Shown: positions 7,416-16,819, counted from the first letter of the stretch. The stretch is 64,000 nt of DNA from CAYFUT01 sp964346395 (GCA_964346395.1 CAYFUT010000007.1:9546-73545); one strand, 5' to 3'. Notes: a model not told the origin generated them from the sequence alone. Made by a program: numbers and translations.

Positions 7416-9497
7416 TTAATCAATTACTATTTTAGTTAAGTCAGCTATTTGTGATAGTAAGTCAGATACTCGAGCTAATAAATTAAGCCGATTTTCTTTA
7501 ACTTCTTCATCTTCTGCCATCACCCGAACTGAATTAAACAATTGATCAATAGGGGCTTTTAACTTAGTTACTTCCTGCAGAGCCACTAAATAATCTTCCT
7601 GGGCTACTAAATTATCTACTTTGCTTTTAACCTCTTGATAAGTGGAATACAGTTCTTCCTCAGCCTCCGAAGTAAATAACTGAGCATCAATTTCTTCTTC
7701 AGAAGCAGCCGCTTTTTCAGCTAAATTACTAGCCCGCTTAAAACCAGTAATTAGGGCTTCAAAATCATCATCCTGCCTAAATTTCATCACTGCTTCTGCT
7801 CGCGAAAGAATATCAGGCACAGCAAAACTATCAATAGCTAAAACAGCATCAATCACATCATATCTGATTCCTTCTGCTTCCAGTAAGGTTTCTAACCGAC
7901 CGCTAAAGAAAGCAAGCACATCACTTCTAACCTCTTCTCTACTCCGCTGTAATTTATCTGCTAACAGCTCTAGAGCATTATCCACAATCTGGTCTAAGGT
8001 CAGATCCAGTTCAGCAGTCAATAGAATCTTAACTACTCCCTGAGCCTGCCGCCGCAGCGCATACGGATCCTCCGAACCAGTAGGGATTAAACCAACCCCA
8101 AAACAGCCGACTATATTATCTATCTTCTCCGTAATGCTTACAACCTGCCCCAGTTTACTTACCGGCAGATCATCATCAGCCTGGCGCGGCAGATAATGTT
8201 CAAAAATAGCTATGGCTACTGCCTCTGGTTCACCGTCTAACAAAGCATATTCCCGACCCATAATTCCCTGTAATTTAGGAAATTCATTCACCATTTCGGT
8301 GACCAGATCAGCTTTAGCTAACTTAGCCGCTCGACAAGCCTGGTTAATTTTCGTTTCCGAAAGTTCTAACTGACGGGCCAACTTCTCAGCTCCGGCCATC
8401 AGCCGCTCTACTTTTTCATAAATAGTACCTAAATCTTCCTGAAAAATAATATCTTTTAGCCGATCTACTTTAGTCTCTAAACTCTCCTGCTGATCCTCTT
8501 CATAAAAGAATTTAGCATCAGCCAGTCTAGCCCGCAGCACTTTCTCATTACCCGCTCTAACCGTATCTAAATGTTCCTGATTACCATTTCTAACTGTAAC
8601 AAACATATTCTCTAAATTACCGCTGCCGTCTTCAACTGGAAAGTACCACTGATGTTCTCGCATAGAAGTAATGAGCACTTCTTCCGGCAGCTCCAAAAAC
8701 TCCGCTTCAAACCTACCGGCTAGGGCAGTAGGATATTCAATTAAAAAGTTTACCTCCGTCAGCAGTTCATCTTCTACAATTACTTCTACCTCTTTCTCTG
8801 CTTCAATAGCTTCAATCTGATCCACAATCATCTCCCGCCGCTGATGATGATCAGCCACTACAAATTCATCCTCTAAGACAGCAAAGTACTCCTCAGGATT
8901 AGCAATTTCTATTTTTCCTTCACTTAAAAATCTATGCCCGCGGCTGCAATTACTGGCTTCTATACCAGCTAGAGAAAAGTGGATCACTTGGCTGCCATAT
9001 AAACTTAACAGCCACTGAATAGGACGGATAAATTCCAGGTCCTTATCAGCCCAGCGCATAGATTGAGAAAAATCAAGCCGCGTAATAATCTCCGGCAGAA
9101 TATCAGGTAATAATTCTTCTGTATCGACTCCTTCTTCGGTAGTACAAGCAAATACATATTCCCCATCTTCAGTATCTCTAATTTCCAATTCTTCCGGAGT
9201 TAAACCCTGTCCGCGGGCAAAACCTTCTCCTGCCTGCGTGGGATTACCATCCTCATCAAAGGCAATAGATTTAGCAGGTCCGCGGATTTCTTTATGTAAA
9301 TCTTCCTGCTCTTCTGCTGCTTCTTCCACATAAAGCACCAGCCGCCGGGGAGTACCGGTTACTTTCACTGTCCCCACATTCAATCTATAATCTGTAAATA
9401 CATCAGCCGCTACTTCCTCTAAATTGCTCAGAATATCTGTCATTAGGCCAGCAGGAATTTCTTCTGTTCCGATTTCTAGTAATAAATCTTTACTCAT
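7416..9497 (-). CDS. glyS: Glycyl-tRNA synthetase beta subunit
   Basis: 693 aa from the ATG at 9497, which overlaps the glyQ stop (ATGAGTAA, 8 bp). A longer open frame upstream lies inside glyQ and is not the gene. It is the tRNA-binding subunit of the alpha2beta2 enzyme that charges tRNA-Gly. MSKDLLLEIGTEEIPAGLM is the family start; an HD-like domain with HYLPRQADDDLPVS lies in the middle, and a C-terminal anticodon-binding-like domain ends the protein. The overlap suggests coupled synthesis with glyQ, giving equal subunit amounts. Confidence 0.97.
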   Translation of the reverse strand: MSKDLLLEIGTEEIPAGLMTDILSNLEEVAADVFTDYRLNVGTVKVTGTPRRLVLYVEEAAEEQEDLHKEIRGPAKSIAFDEDGNPTQAGEGFARGQGLTPEELEIRDTEDGEYVFACTTEEGVDTEELLPDILPEIITRLDFSQSMRWADKDLEFIRPIQWLLSLYGSQVIHFSLAGIEASNCSRGHRFLSEGKIEIANPEEYFAVLEDEFVVADHHQRREMIVDQIEAIEAEKEVEVIVEDELLTEVNFLIEYPTALAGRFEAEFLELPEEVLITSMREHQWYFPVEDGSGNLENMFVTVRNGNQEHLDTVRAGNEKVLRARLADAKFFYEEDQQESLETKVDRLKDIIFQEDLGTIYEKVERLMAGAEKLARQLELSETKINQACRAAKLAKADLVTEMVNEFPKLQGIMGREYALLDGEPEAVAIAIFEHYLPRQADDDLPVSKLGQVVSITEKIDNIVGCFGVGLIPTGSEDPYALRRQAQGVVKILLTAELDLTLDQIVDNALELLADKLQRSREEVRSDVLAFFSGRLETLLEAEGIRYDVIDAVLAIDSFAVPDILSRAEAVMKFRQDDDFEALITGFKRASNLAEKAAASEEEIDAQLFTSEAEEELYSTYQEVKSKVDNLVAQEDYLVALQEVTKLKAPIDQLFNSVRVMAEDEEVKENRLNLLARVSDLLSQIADLTKIVID

Positions 9498-10374
9498 TAG
9501 CCTGTTCCCCCTCCAACAATGGATGTCCCATTTCGGCTCGCTGTTCGACATAAGCTGCTGCACACTTTCTAGCTAAATTCCTCACGCGGCCGATATAACT
9601 CGTCCGCTCCGTAACAGAAATTGCTCCGCGCGCATCAAGTAAATTAAAAGTATGAGAACACTTCAACACATAGTCATAAGCCGGTAGAACCAAACCCTGG
9701 TCAATAATCGACTCTGCTTCTTCCTCATATAAATCAAATAATGTAACCAATTTATCTATATCAGCTTCTTCAAAATTATATGTAGAGTGTTCTACCTCAC
9801 CTTGATGATGAACATTACCATAATTAACTCCTTCTACCCACTGAATATCATAAACACTATCTACATCCTGCAGATACATAGCAATTCTTTCTAAACCATA
9901 AGTAATCTCCACCGAAACCGGCTTACACTCAATTCCACCTACCTGTTGGAAGTAAGTAAACTGGGTAATCTCCATACCATCTAACCAGACTTCCCAGCCT
10001 AAACCCCAGGCTCCCAGAGTAGGTGATTCCCAATTATCTTCTACAAAGCGAATATCATGCTTCTGGGGATCAATCCCTAAAGCCTCTAAACTAGCTAAGT
10101 ATATTTCCTGAATATCCTGCGGTGAAGGCTTCATAATCACTTGGTATTGATAATAATGCTGCAGCCGATTAGGATTTTCCCCATAACGTCCATCAGTTGG
10201 CCGCCGGCACGGTTCTACATAGCCTACATTCCACGGTTCGGGACCTAAAGACCGCAAAAAAGTAGACGGATTAAAAGTTCCAGCTCCCACTTCTACATCG
10301 TACGGCTGCCGGATGATACAGTTCTGGTCTGACCAAAATTGATTTAAAGTATTAATAATTTCCTGAAAGTCCAC
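9490..10374 (-). CDS. glyQ: Glycyl-tRNA synthetase alpha subunit
   Basis: 294 aa, full length. It is the catalytic subunit, activating glycine with ATP. Class II motifs are visible: FNPSTFLRSLGPEPWNVGY, RRPTDGRYGENPNRLQHYYQ and the C-terminal DARGAISVTERTSYIGRVR. The start is GTG at 10374 with GAGGGGG upstream. Firmicute glyQS operons are often controlled by a T-box, but the spacer upstream is broken by a 100-N gap from 10404 and no T-box core is seen on the far side of it. Confidence 0.97.
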   Translation of the reverse strand: MDFQEIINTLNQFWSDQNCIIRQPYDVEVGAGTFNPSTFLRSLGPEPWNVGYVEPCRRPTDGRYGENPNRLQHYYQYQVIMKPSPQDIQEIYLASLEALGIDPQKHDIRFVEDNWESPTLGAWGLGWEVWLDGMEITQFTYFQQVGGIECKPVSVEITYGLERIAMYLQDVDSVYDIQWVEGVNYGNVHHQGEVEHSTYNFEEADIDKLVTLFDLYEEEAESIIDQGLVLPAYDYVLKCSHTFNLLDARGAISVTERTSYIGRVRNLARKCAAAYVEQRAEMGHPLLEGEQANE

Positions 10375-10403
10375 TCCAAATTCCCCCTCTGTTCTAATTT
10401 ACA

Positions 10404-10503
10404 NNNNNNNNNNNNNNNNNNNNNNNNNNNNNNNNNNNNNNNNNNNNNNNNNNNNNNNNNNNNNNNNNNNNNNNNNNNNNNNNNNNNNNNNNNNNNNNNN
10501 NNN
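10404..10503. other. Assembly gap (100 N) in the glyQ leader
   Basis: Exactly 100 N, the same size as the runs at 59616 and 61294, so a placeholder. It is in the 355-bp spacer 10375-10729. The far flank (10504-10650) is AT-rich with several short ACAGTT/AACTGT inverted words (for example TACAGTTACTAGTTGATA and AACTGTACACTGTCAACTG), which may be an assembly-breaking repeat. The missing part may hold the glyQS promoter and leader. Confidence 0.9.
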
Positions 10504-10647
10504 TATACAGTTACTAGTTGATAATTTGCAATTGCTAATTGGTAGTTGAAAGTTATGATTTCTAGAGCTAAACTTGGTTTTTTAACCTATTTTTCAATTC
10601 TTTAAATTTAAATTTTTAACTGTACACTGTCAACTGTTTACTAATAA

Positions 10648-10690
10648 CAAGCCCCCTCCCCAATAGTAAAGTCACTACTGGGGACGAGGC
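10648..10690 (-). terminator. Terminator-like hairpin after the DUF4342 gene
   Basis: Minus strand: GCCTCGTCCCCAGTAG paired with CTATTGGGGAGGGGGC (13 of 16 positions), 8-nt loop, followed by only a weak U run (TTGTTATT). The CTCGTCCC stem is shared with the leuS T-box terminator and the hairpin at 47398. Confidence 0.6.
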
Positions 10691-10729
10691 CTAACCTACA
10701 TTTGCAGTTTGAATTTTGCACTCAATATA

Positions 10730-11176
10730 TCAAACTTCCTGCTGCTTGTCAATTATCCCTGTTTCCGGACTAGATTGTTGTTCAGCCCGCTCTACCTCTA
10801 TACTGCATTTGGTTACCATGGCCGCTAAGGCTCCTGCTGCCGCCAGATAAGGCGAAATAACCGTCCCAATTACGCCGGCAGCTACTGGAATATCAAGCAT
10901 GGTTCTGTTCCCTTGCTTGATTTTTAATCTAGTAACACCGCTCTGTTTAATTAATTCTCTGACTTTTTCTTTCAACTGCTCTCCTTTAACCTCAAATTCT
11001 TCTCTGGTTCTAAATCCCTCTTTAGCTGTAAATTCTTCCCGCTTCTGCTGTCGATCTCCAATGGCAGAAATAGCAGCTTCCAAGTCGCCTTCTGCCTGCT
11101 TAAAAGCTTTCACCGCCTGCTCATAGTTGGCTTCTGTCCGGGCTACAATTTCCTCTACTTTGTCTAACTGTTCCAT
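10730..11176 (-). CDS. DUF4342-type protein with UBA-like N-terminus
   Basis: 148 aa from the ATG at 11176, which has GGAGG 6 nt upstream. The N-terminal 45 residues (KVEEIVARTEANYEQAVKAF, then EGDLEAAISAI) look like the UBA-like helix bundle found in EF-Ts and in DUF4342 proteins. The middle is charged. Near the C-terminus is a DIPVAAGVIGTVISPYLAAA segment, hydrophobic and Gly/Ala-rich, possibly membrane-associated, typical of DUF4342. Function unknown. It begins 1 bp after the recO stop, in the position held by the small yqzL gene in Bacillus, although it is not similar to it. Confidence 0.75.
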   Translation of the reverse strand: MEQLDKVEEIVARTEANYEQAVKAFKQAEGDLEAAISAIGDRQQKREEFTAKEGFRTREEFEVKGEQLKEKVRELIKQSGVTRLKIKQGNRTMLDIPVAAGVIGTVISPYLAAAGALAAMVTKCSIEVERAEQQSSPETGIIDKQQEV

Positions 11177-11177
11177 C

Positions 11178-11930
11178 TTAACCCTCCTCAAAGGTTTGTA
11201 AGCTGGTTAAAAAAGTAGTTGTTTTTAAGGGTTTCTCAATAATTGACTCTATATAAGACGGAATGATTGTAAACAGCTCCTGATTAGCATAATCAGCAAA
11301 TCTTAAATTTAATAAATCTTGATAGTCAAGCTGTAGTAACCGCTGCATAAACTTAACTGTTCCCGGACTAATTTTTTTGTCAACTGAGCGCGCATGTTGG
11401 GAGCAAACAACCCCTCCTTCCTCTAAATTAAATTTAATCCTCTGGTCAAGAGCTCCCCCACACTTAACACAGGAGTCTAAATGCGGCCGATAACCAAGCA
11501 AAGCTAATAATTTTAATTCAAAAGCACGTAAAATCAAATCTAATTCAGCAAACTCATTTAATAACTTTAACGTCAAAACTAGTAAGCTAAATACCTGCGG
11601 TTGAGCCTGTTGACCAGTCGTCAATTCATTGATTAATTCAGTGACATAAGAAGCATACCCCATCTTATTTACATCACTGCGCAAATTACTAAAACTTTCC
11701 TCAATTTCGCACTGACTAATGCGGCCTAAATCAGATTTTCCCTGATAAACTAAGACATGATTATGCGTAAATACCTCCAGAGCAGCAGCCAAAGTGCTTT
11801 TAGTTTTCCGCACTCCCTTAGCTACTGCCCTAATTTTCCCGCGCTGCTGACTAAATAATACAATAATCTTATCTGCCTCACCCAATTCATAATGCCGCAA
11901 AACTACAGCATCCGTATCAAAAAGCCCCAT
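11178..11930 (-). CDS. recO: DNA repair protein RecO
   Basis: 250 aa. RecO loads RecA onto SSB-coated single-stranded DNA with RecR (RecFOR pathway). The N-terminal OB fold is clear (DAVVLRHYELGEADKIIVLF, then GKIRAVAKGVRKTKS). The C-terminal helical part carries a zinc site, CVKCGGALD ... GVVCSQHA, near residues 157-180. The start ATG at 11930 has only a weak ribosome site. era-recO-glyQS order is conserved in Firmicutes; here mgtE and a deoC-like gene have come between era and recO. Confidence 0.95.
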   Translation of the reverse strand: MGLFDTDAVVLRHYELGEADKIIVLFSQQRGKIRAVAKGVRKTKSTLAAALEVFTHNHVLVYQGKSDLGRISQCEIEESFSNLRSDVNKMGYASYVTELINELTTGQQAQPQVFSLLVLTLKLLNEFAELDLILRAFELKLLALLGYRPHLDSCVKCGGALDQRIKFNLEEGGVVCSQHARSVDKKISPGTVKFMQRLLQLDYQDLLNLRFADYANQELFTIIPSYIESIIEKPLKTTTFLTSLQTFEEG

Positions 11931-12040
11931 ACCTAATCAATCCCTTAACCTTGTGCAGTTTTAGATTAAAACCAATCTTCTGCATGGGGAACTTTTATTC
12001 TAAGATTTAGTATCCCCAATTCAGAAAATAATATATTGGT

Positions 12041-12727
12041 TTATTCTTCCTCACTAGTAACTACTTCAATTGCATAACTAGTTCCAATTCTATTCGCTCC
12101 TGCATCCAGCATGTTAATCGCATCCTCAAAATCTTTCACGCCACCATAAGTCTCTACTCCAATCCCCCGACCTACTATCTTCCTGATTAAACCGATATCT
12201 TCTGTACTCGGTTCTGGTTCCGAACTAAAACCGGTTCCTACTTTGATAAAATCAAGGCCTATATCTTTTATTAGCTCTGTTATTTGTTCGATTTCTTGCT
12301 CTTCTAAGTAGTAAGTTTCTAATACTGCTTTAGTAATAATATCTTTAGTAATTCCTGATACTTTAGTAGCCTCTAAAACTGGGCGTAAATTTTCTTCTAT
12401 TCGCCCCCACTCTTGATCCTTAATTAACCCGGTACTGACTACCACTTCTAACTCCTCAGCTCCATTTTTTAAAGCATCTTTAGTTTCATACGCTTTAGTT
12501 TCAGCTGTATTAGCTCCTAATGGATAGCCGATCAAAGTAGCTACTTTAACCGAAGAATTTTTTAATAATTCGACAGCCATCGGTACAAAACAAGGGTTGA
12601 CACAGACTGCTACCAAATCATGTTCCCGCGCCCGTTCGCAAACTTCTTTCACATCATACACAGTAGAAGTCGGATCTAAAATTGTATAATCAACCACTTT
12701 CACCATATCCTTAGGTTTAATCGCCAT
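12041..12727 (-). CDS. DeoC-like aldolase with altered active site
   Basis: 228 aa from the ATG at 12727 (AAAGGAG 9 nt upstream). The fold-level match to deoxyribose-phosphate aldolase is clear: LVAVCVNPCFVPMAVELL, IGYPLGANTAETKAYETKDA and LDFIKVGTGFSSE. The Schiff-base Lys in the third motif is kept. Two other catalytic positions differ from the family: the Asp of EVDxV is Glu here (EELEVVV), and the second Lys of the K-[PA]-[AS]-G-G motif is Glu (GVETYGGV). DHT near the N-terminus is DYT. It may be a paralogue with another aldolase reaction. It sits 20 bp downstream of mgtE. Confidence 0.75.
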   Translation of the reverse strand: MAIKPKDMVKVVDYTILDPTSTVYDVKEVCERAREHDLVAVCVNPCFVPMAVELLKNSSVKVATLIGYPLGANTAETKAYETKDALKNGAEELEVVVSTGLIKDQEWGRIEENLRPVLEATKVSGITKDIITKAVLETYYLEEQEIEQITELIKDIGLDFIKVGTGFSSEPEPSTEDIGLIRKIVGRGIGVETYGGVKDFEDAINMLDAGANRIGTSYAIEVVTSEEE

Positions 12728-12747
12728 CTTTATCAACTCCTTTGCAT

Positions 12748-14100
12748 CTATAATAAATAATCTAAAAGCAGCTTTGCCAAGCTAAAATAAATAAACAAAC
12801 CGGAAACATCTACCAGCGTAGTAATAAACGGACCAGCCGCTACTGCAGGATCAGCACCAAAATAATTAATCACAAACGGAATGGTAGTCCCCAGCAAAGT
12901 AGCTACTACAATAGTAAAAAACATCGCTATCCCTACTACTACTCCCAACATATATCCTCCCTGCCAGAAGAAAGCTACACAGCCAATAATAATTCCACAG
13001 ATCAAAGCAGTTAAAGCTCCTATCCGAATTTCATTCCACAAATGATAGCCTAAATCGCCAGGAGTTAGATCTTCCGTTGCTAATCCGCGGACTACTACGG
13101 CCAGCGACTGCGTCCCAGCATTTCCTCCGGTACCTGTTAAAGTAGGAATGAAAAATGATAAAGCTACCACCGAAGACAAAGTTTCTGAAAAACCTCCAAT
13201 CACCGTTCCCGAAAGCATACTGGCAAACAACAAAATAGTCAACCAAGGCAGCCGCTTAAATGCTCCTTTCACAATCGGTCTGGTATCCAAATCAACTTCC
13301 GGAGTAGCAGAAAATTTATAAATATCCTCAGTAGCCTCTTCTTCAATAACATCAATAATATCATCAACAGTGACTATCCCTAATAACTGACCGCTGTTAT
13401 TCACTACCGGCATAGCCAATAAATCATACTTAGAGATCATTCTGGCTACTACTTCTTGGTCTCGATCCAGCGACACATTAATTGCTTTGCGGTGCATCAA
13501 CTTATCTAATTTTGCTGCCGGAGGAGCAGTAATTAACTCCCGCATAGAAAGAACGCCCACTAAAGTCTGAGTTTTATCCACAATATAAATATAATAAATC
13601 ATTTCTGCGTCCGTAGCAATTTCTCTAATCTTTTCCAGCGCCTGCTGAGCCGTCCGTTCCTGCCGAATTGCAATATATTCAGTAGTCATAATTCCGCCGG
13701 CGCTTTCTTCCTCATAACCGAGCAGGCTTTGAATCTGTTCCGCTTCTTCCCGGCGCATTAAATTAAGCAGTTCTTTACTCTGCCCGATTGATAAACTACC
13801 TAATAAATCAGCAATATCATCAGCATACATATTATTCAAAACAACTTTTAACTGCTTAGTATCCAAAAATTTCAACAATAATTCACGGGAAGAAAATTCC
13901 AACTCTTGTATAGATAAAGCTATCTTTTTCAGCGGTAAACAGGGGACTACTACCTGCAGTTCTTCCCCCGTTAGCTCATCAAGCAATTCAGCAATATCAG
14001 CCGGATACAAATCAGCTAGGAATTTTTCAACCTCTGCTTGCTGGTTGGCTGTAATATAAGTTTTCAGTTTATCTAATAATTGTTGATTTTTATTCTCCAT
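12748..14100 (-). CDS. mgtE: Magnesium transporter MgtE
   Basis: 450 aa. A homodimeric Mg2+ channel of the cytoplasmic membrane, gated by its own cytoplasmic domains. An N-terminal helical MgtE_N domain (about residues 10-130) is followed by two CBS domains (MTTEYIAIRQERTAQQALEK; MHRKAINVSLDRDQEVVAR), a plug helix, and about five membrane segments in the last 170 residues, including the pore signature FFIPTLTGTGGNAGTQSLAV. The start at 14100 is chosen because GAGGTG (end of era) lies 6 nt upstream; a GTG-free longer frame overlaps era. It follows era by 1 bp. Confidence 0.95.
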   Translation of the reverse strand: MENKNQQLLDKLKTYITANQQAEVEKFLADLYPADIAELLDELTGEELQVVVPCLPLKKIALSIQELEFSSRELLLKFLDTKQLKVVLNNMYADDIADLLGSLSIGQSKELLNLMRREEAEQIQSLLGYEEESAGGIMTTEYIAIRQERTAQQALEKIREIATDAEMIYYIYIVDKTQTLVGVLSMRELITAPPAAKLDKLMHRKAINVSLDRDQEVVARMISKYDLLAMPVVNNSGQLLGIVTVDDIIDVIEEEATEDIYKFSATPEVDLDTRPIVKGAFKRLPWLTILLFASMLSGTVIGGFSETLSSVVALSFFIPTLTGTGGNAGTQSLAVVVRGLATEDLTPGDLGYHLWNEIRIGALTALICGIIIGCVAFFWQGGYMLGVVVGIAMFFTIVVATLLGTTIPFVINYFGADPAVAAGPFITTLVDVSGLFIYFSLAKLLLDYLL

Positions 14101-14101
14101 C

Positions 14102-15016
14102 TTACTGCACCTCATACCCCAATTTTTCTAATTTTTCTTCCTTCTCCCGCCAATCTTTTTCTACCTTGACCCAGAGATCAAGAAATACTTGCTGATCTAG
14201 AAATTCTTCTATCTGCTGGCGGGCAGCACTACCTATCTGCTTGATCATCTGCCCATTGTGTCCAATAATAATCCCTTTTTGTGATTTCCGTTCTACATAA
14301 ATATTAGCTCTAATTTCTACTAATTCTTTATCCTTTCGCTCAGTAAACTCAATAATTTCCACTACCGCTGAATGCGGCACCTCTTCATGCGTATAATTCA
14401 ACACCTGTTCCCGAATTAAATTGGCGATTATAAACTGTTCAATTTGATCCGTAATCATATCTTCGGGATAGTACTGCGGACCAGTCGGCAGTCGCTCTTC
14501 TATAAGTTCCACTAAGTAATCCAGATTAGTTCCCTTGCGAGCCGAAATAGCAATTGTCTCCGCAAATTGAGTTAATTTTTCGTATTCCTGGATTCTATCA
14601 GCTAATTCTTGTTTATCAATTAGATCTACTTTATTAATTACCAATAGCAGAGGAACACCTAAATCAGCTATTTGATTAATAATCTGCCTGTCGTCTTGAT
14701 TGGGAGGATAACAAGCATTGACCATAAACAAGACCACATCAATATCCTGTAGGGTTTTATAAGCCAATTTATTGAGATAATCCCCCATTTTATCCTGCGC
14801 CTTATGAACCCCCGGAGTATCTATAAATATCATCTGCGCCTGATCGCGAGTTAGCACACACTGAATCTTATTCCGCGTAGTCTGGGCTTTCCGCGATGTA
14901 ATTGCAATTTTTTCTCCAATTAAATTATTTATTAAAGTAGATTTTCCTACATTAGGTTGTCCAACCACCGTAATAAACCCCGACTTAAAATCTTCATTTG
15001 CCGTCAAATCTCCCAT
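14102..15016 (-). CDS. era: GTPase Era
   Basis: 304 aa, full length. Binds 16S rRNA and assists assembly of the 30S subunit. G1 is GQPNVGKST (about residues 18-26), followed by KAQTTRNKI (G2), FIDTPGVHKAQ (G3), LVINKVDLI (G4) and ISARKGTN (G5). A C-terminal KH domain follows, with IIGHNGQMIKQIGSAAR. ATG at 15016 with AAAGGAGG upstream. It is 20 bp from the GNAT gene. Neighbours ybeY and rsmE also act on ribosomes. Confidence 0.97.
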   Translation of the reverse strand: MGDLTANEDFKSGFITVVGQPNVGKSTLINNLIGEKIAITSRKAQTTRNKIQCVLTRDQAQMIFIDTPGVHKAQDKMGDYLNKLAYKTLQDIDVVLFMVNACYPPNQDDRQIINQIADLGVPLLLVINKVDLIDKQELADRIQEYEKLTQFAETIAISARKGTNLDYLVELIEERLPTGPQYYPEDMITDQIEQFIIANLIREQVLNYTHEEVPHSAVVEIIEFTERKDKELVEIRANIYVERKSQKGIIIGHNGQMIKQIGSAARQQIEEFLDQQVFLDLWVKVEKDWREKEEKLEKLGYEVQ

Positions 15017-15036
15017 ATCGAACCTCCTTTGCTTCT

Positions 15037-15489
15037 TTATAATTCCCGAACCATAACCAATCTATCCTCACCAGCACCATATTCATCTTTACGCTGCTCA
15101 ATTTTCTCAAAGCCAAATTTACGGTATAAAGTGCAGGCTCGCTTATTAGCCGGATCTACCGTCAACTCAACCTGCTTAATTCCCTTTTCTTTAATCTCCT
15201 GTAGGGATTCTGCCAATAACTGTTTGCCCCATCCCTGTCCTCGATATTCTTTGGCTACTGCTAGCCCGTACAAATAAGCCGTATTTTCTTCTTCCATATC
15301 CCGCATGTATTCAGCTATCCCCGCGGGGTTGTTATCTGCTTCTATTATATAGACTGCCCCGTGGTAAATCAAAGGTGGTAAACCCCATTCATTAAGGCCG
15401 CCGCGGCCAAATGCTTCTTCTTCAATAGCTACTAATTCTTTAACTAAAGTGAGGTTGTTTTCTACTACCTGTCTTACTTCCGCCGCCAT
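15037..15489 (-). CDS. GNAT-family N-acetyltransferase (RimI-like)
   Basis: 150 aa from the ATG at 15489, with GGGGGG 6 nt upstream. The acetyl-CoA pyrophosphate loop is seen in GLAVAKEYRGQGWGKQLLAE (motif A, R/Q-x-x-G-x-G/A), then VELTVDPANKRACTLYRKFG (motif B), which is very RimI-like. RimI acetylates the N-terminus of ribosomal protein S18, but many related enzymes have other substrates. Located between the CorC-like gene (18 bp) and era, so probably in the same operon. Confidence 0.8.
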   Translation of the reverse strand: MAAEVRQVVENNLTLVKELVAIEEEAFGRGGLNEWGLPPLIYHGAVYIIEADNNPAGIAEYMRDMEEENTAYLYGLAVAKEYRGQGWGKQLLAESLQEIKEKGIKQVELTVDPANKRACTLYRKFGFEKIEQRKDEYGAGEDRLVMVREL

Positions 15490-15507
15490 TATTTTGCCCC
15501 CCAATAA

Positions 15508-16791
15508 TTATTCACTATCTTCTTCCTCTTCAGCTGCTTCTGAAACTACTAGCTTTTTGACTCTAACTTTAGAAATCCGCCGCTGAATAACTTCTTCTAC
15601 TATAATTTCCAAATCCTCAAGCATTATCTTCTCTCCTGCCTGCGGAACATACCCCAGCATACTCAATACAAAACCACTAATGGTTTCATAATTCTCCTCC
15701 GGGAGCGACAGGTCAAGCACTTTATTAAGTTTATCGATATCCACTCGGCCATCTACCACTGCTTCTTCCTCATTTTCCCTTTTGATCATCTTTTCTTCTT
15801 CATCATATTCATCATGAATTTCTCCCACAATTTCCTCTAGCAGATCTTCAATAGTTACTAATCCGGCAGTCCCTCCGTATTCATCTAATATAACCGCCAT
15901 GTGTATCTGTTTATTCTTTAATTCACTCAATAAATTATCTACCTTTTTCGTTTCCGGGACATAGTAAGCCGGCCGCATAATCTTTTGGATATCCATCGCC
16001 GGGGTATTATCTTTTAATAACGGCAGTAAATCTTTAGCATAGACAATTCCTACAATATGGTCCACTGTATCATTATAAACCGGAATCCGGGATAATCCCT
16101 TTTCAATTACAAGATCTTTTAATTTATCCAGCGAATCATTTACTTCTACACAAACCATATCAATTCGGGGCACCATAATCTCTTTAACTATAGTATCATC
16201 AAATTCAAAAATACTATTAATCATCCGTTTTTCATCACTCTCAATAACGCCTTCTTCTTCCCCGACAGAAACGTATCTGCGGATTCTTTCTTCACTAATA
16301 AACGGCTTATTATGATAGTTTTCATCTTCCCCGCTAACCATCTGCGTCAATAAATTCAAAGTAACCACTATCGGATAAAACAAATAATAACAAATCTCTA
16401 TCGGCCGCGCAACAGCCATTGAAAACTTCCTTGCTTTATTATTAGCAATTGATTTGGGGGTAATTTCTCCAAAAACCAGCAGCAACAAAGTAACTACTCC
16501 GGTAGCAATTCCTACTCCTTTTGACCCAAACATTTCCGTGGCAATTTTAGTAGCTACTGCTGAAGCGCCTACATTAACTAAATTATTCCCTACCAAAATA
16601 GTAACTAACAACCGGTCTGAACGGTCAAGCAGTCTATCTACAATTTTTGCTTTTACATTTCCTTCTTGCTTTAAATGCCTAATTTCAACCTTGTTCACTG
16701 ACATTAAAGCAATTTCAGAACCAGAAAAAAAGCCTGACAATAATAATAATATTATCATCCCTAATGGTTCAACCAGCCCTTCTGCTCCCAT
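15508..16791 (-). CDS. CorC/HlyC-type transporter (DUF21-CBS-CorC)
   Basis: 427 aa. The N-terminal CNNM/DUF21 membrane domain has about four segments and the signature SGFFSGSEIALMSVNKVEIR. Two CBS domains follow (MVPRIDMVCVEVNDSLDKL; IMRPAYYVPETKKVDNLL), then a C-terminal CorC_HlyC domain (RVDIDKLNKVLDLSLPEE). Relatives export Mg2+ or related divalent cations. With mgtE three genes away, both Mg2+ import and efflux would be in one operon. The start ATG at 16791 has GAGGAATAG upstream. The acidic C-terminus ends in EEEEDSE. Confidence 0.9.
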   Translation of the reverse strand: MGAEGLVEPLGMIILLLLSGFFSGSEIALMSVNKVEIRHLKQEGNVKAKIVDRLLDRSDRLLVTILVGNNLVNVGASAVATKIATEMFGSKGVGIATGVVTLLLLVFGEITPKSIANNKARKFSMAVARPIEICYYLFYPIVVTLNLLTQMVSGEDENYHNKPFISEERIRRYVSVGEEEGVIESDEKRMINSIFEFDDTIVKEIMVPRIDMVCVEVNDSLDKLKDLVIEKGLSRIPVYNDTVDHIVGIVYAKDLLPLLKDNTPAMDIQKIMRPAYYVPETKKVDNLLSELKNKQIHMAVILDEYGGTAGLVTIEDLLEEIVGEIHDEYDEEEKMIKRENEEEAVVDGRVDIDKLNKVLDLSLPEENYETISGFVLSMLGYVPQAGEKIMLEDLEIIVEEVIQRRISKVRVKKLVVSEAAEEEEDSE

Positions 16792-16819
16792 AATATCTAT
16801 TCCTCCCTAAAAACTTTAC

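Noticed and set aside
11931..12040. Possible terminator between recO and the deoC-like gene
   Set aside because: TGGGGA ... TCCCCA words exist but the loop is long and no U run follows on the minus strand.
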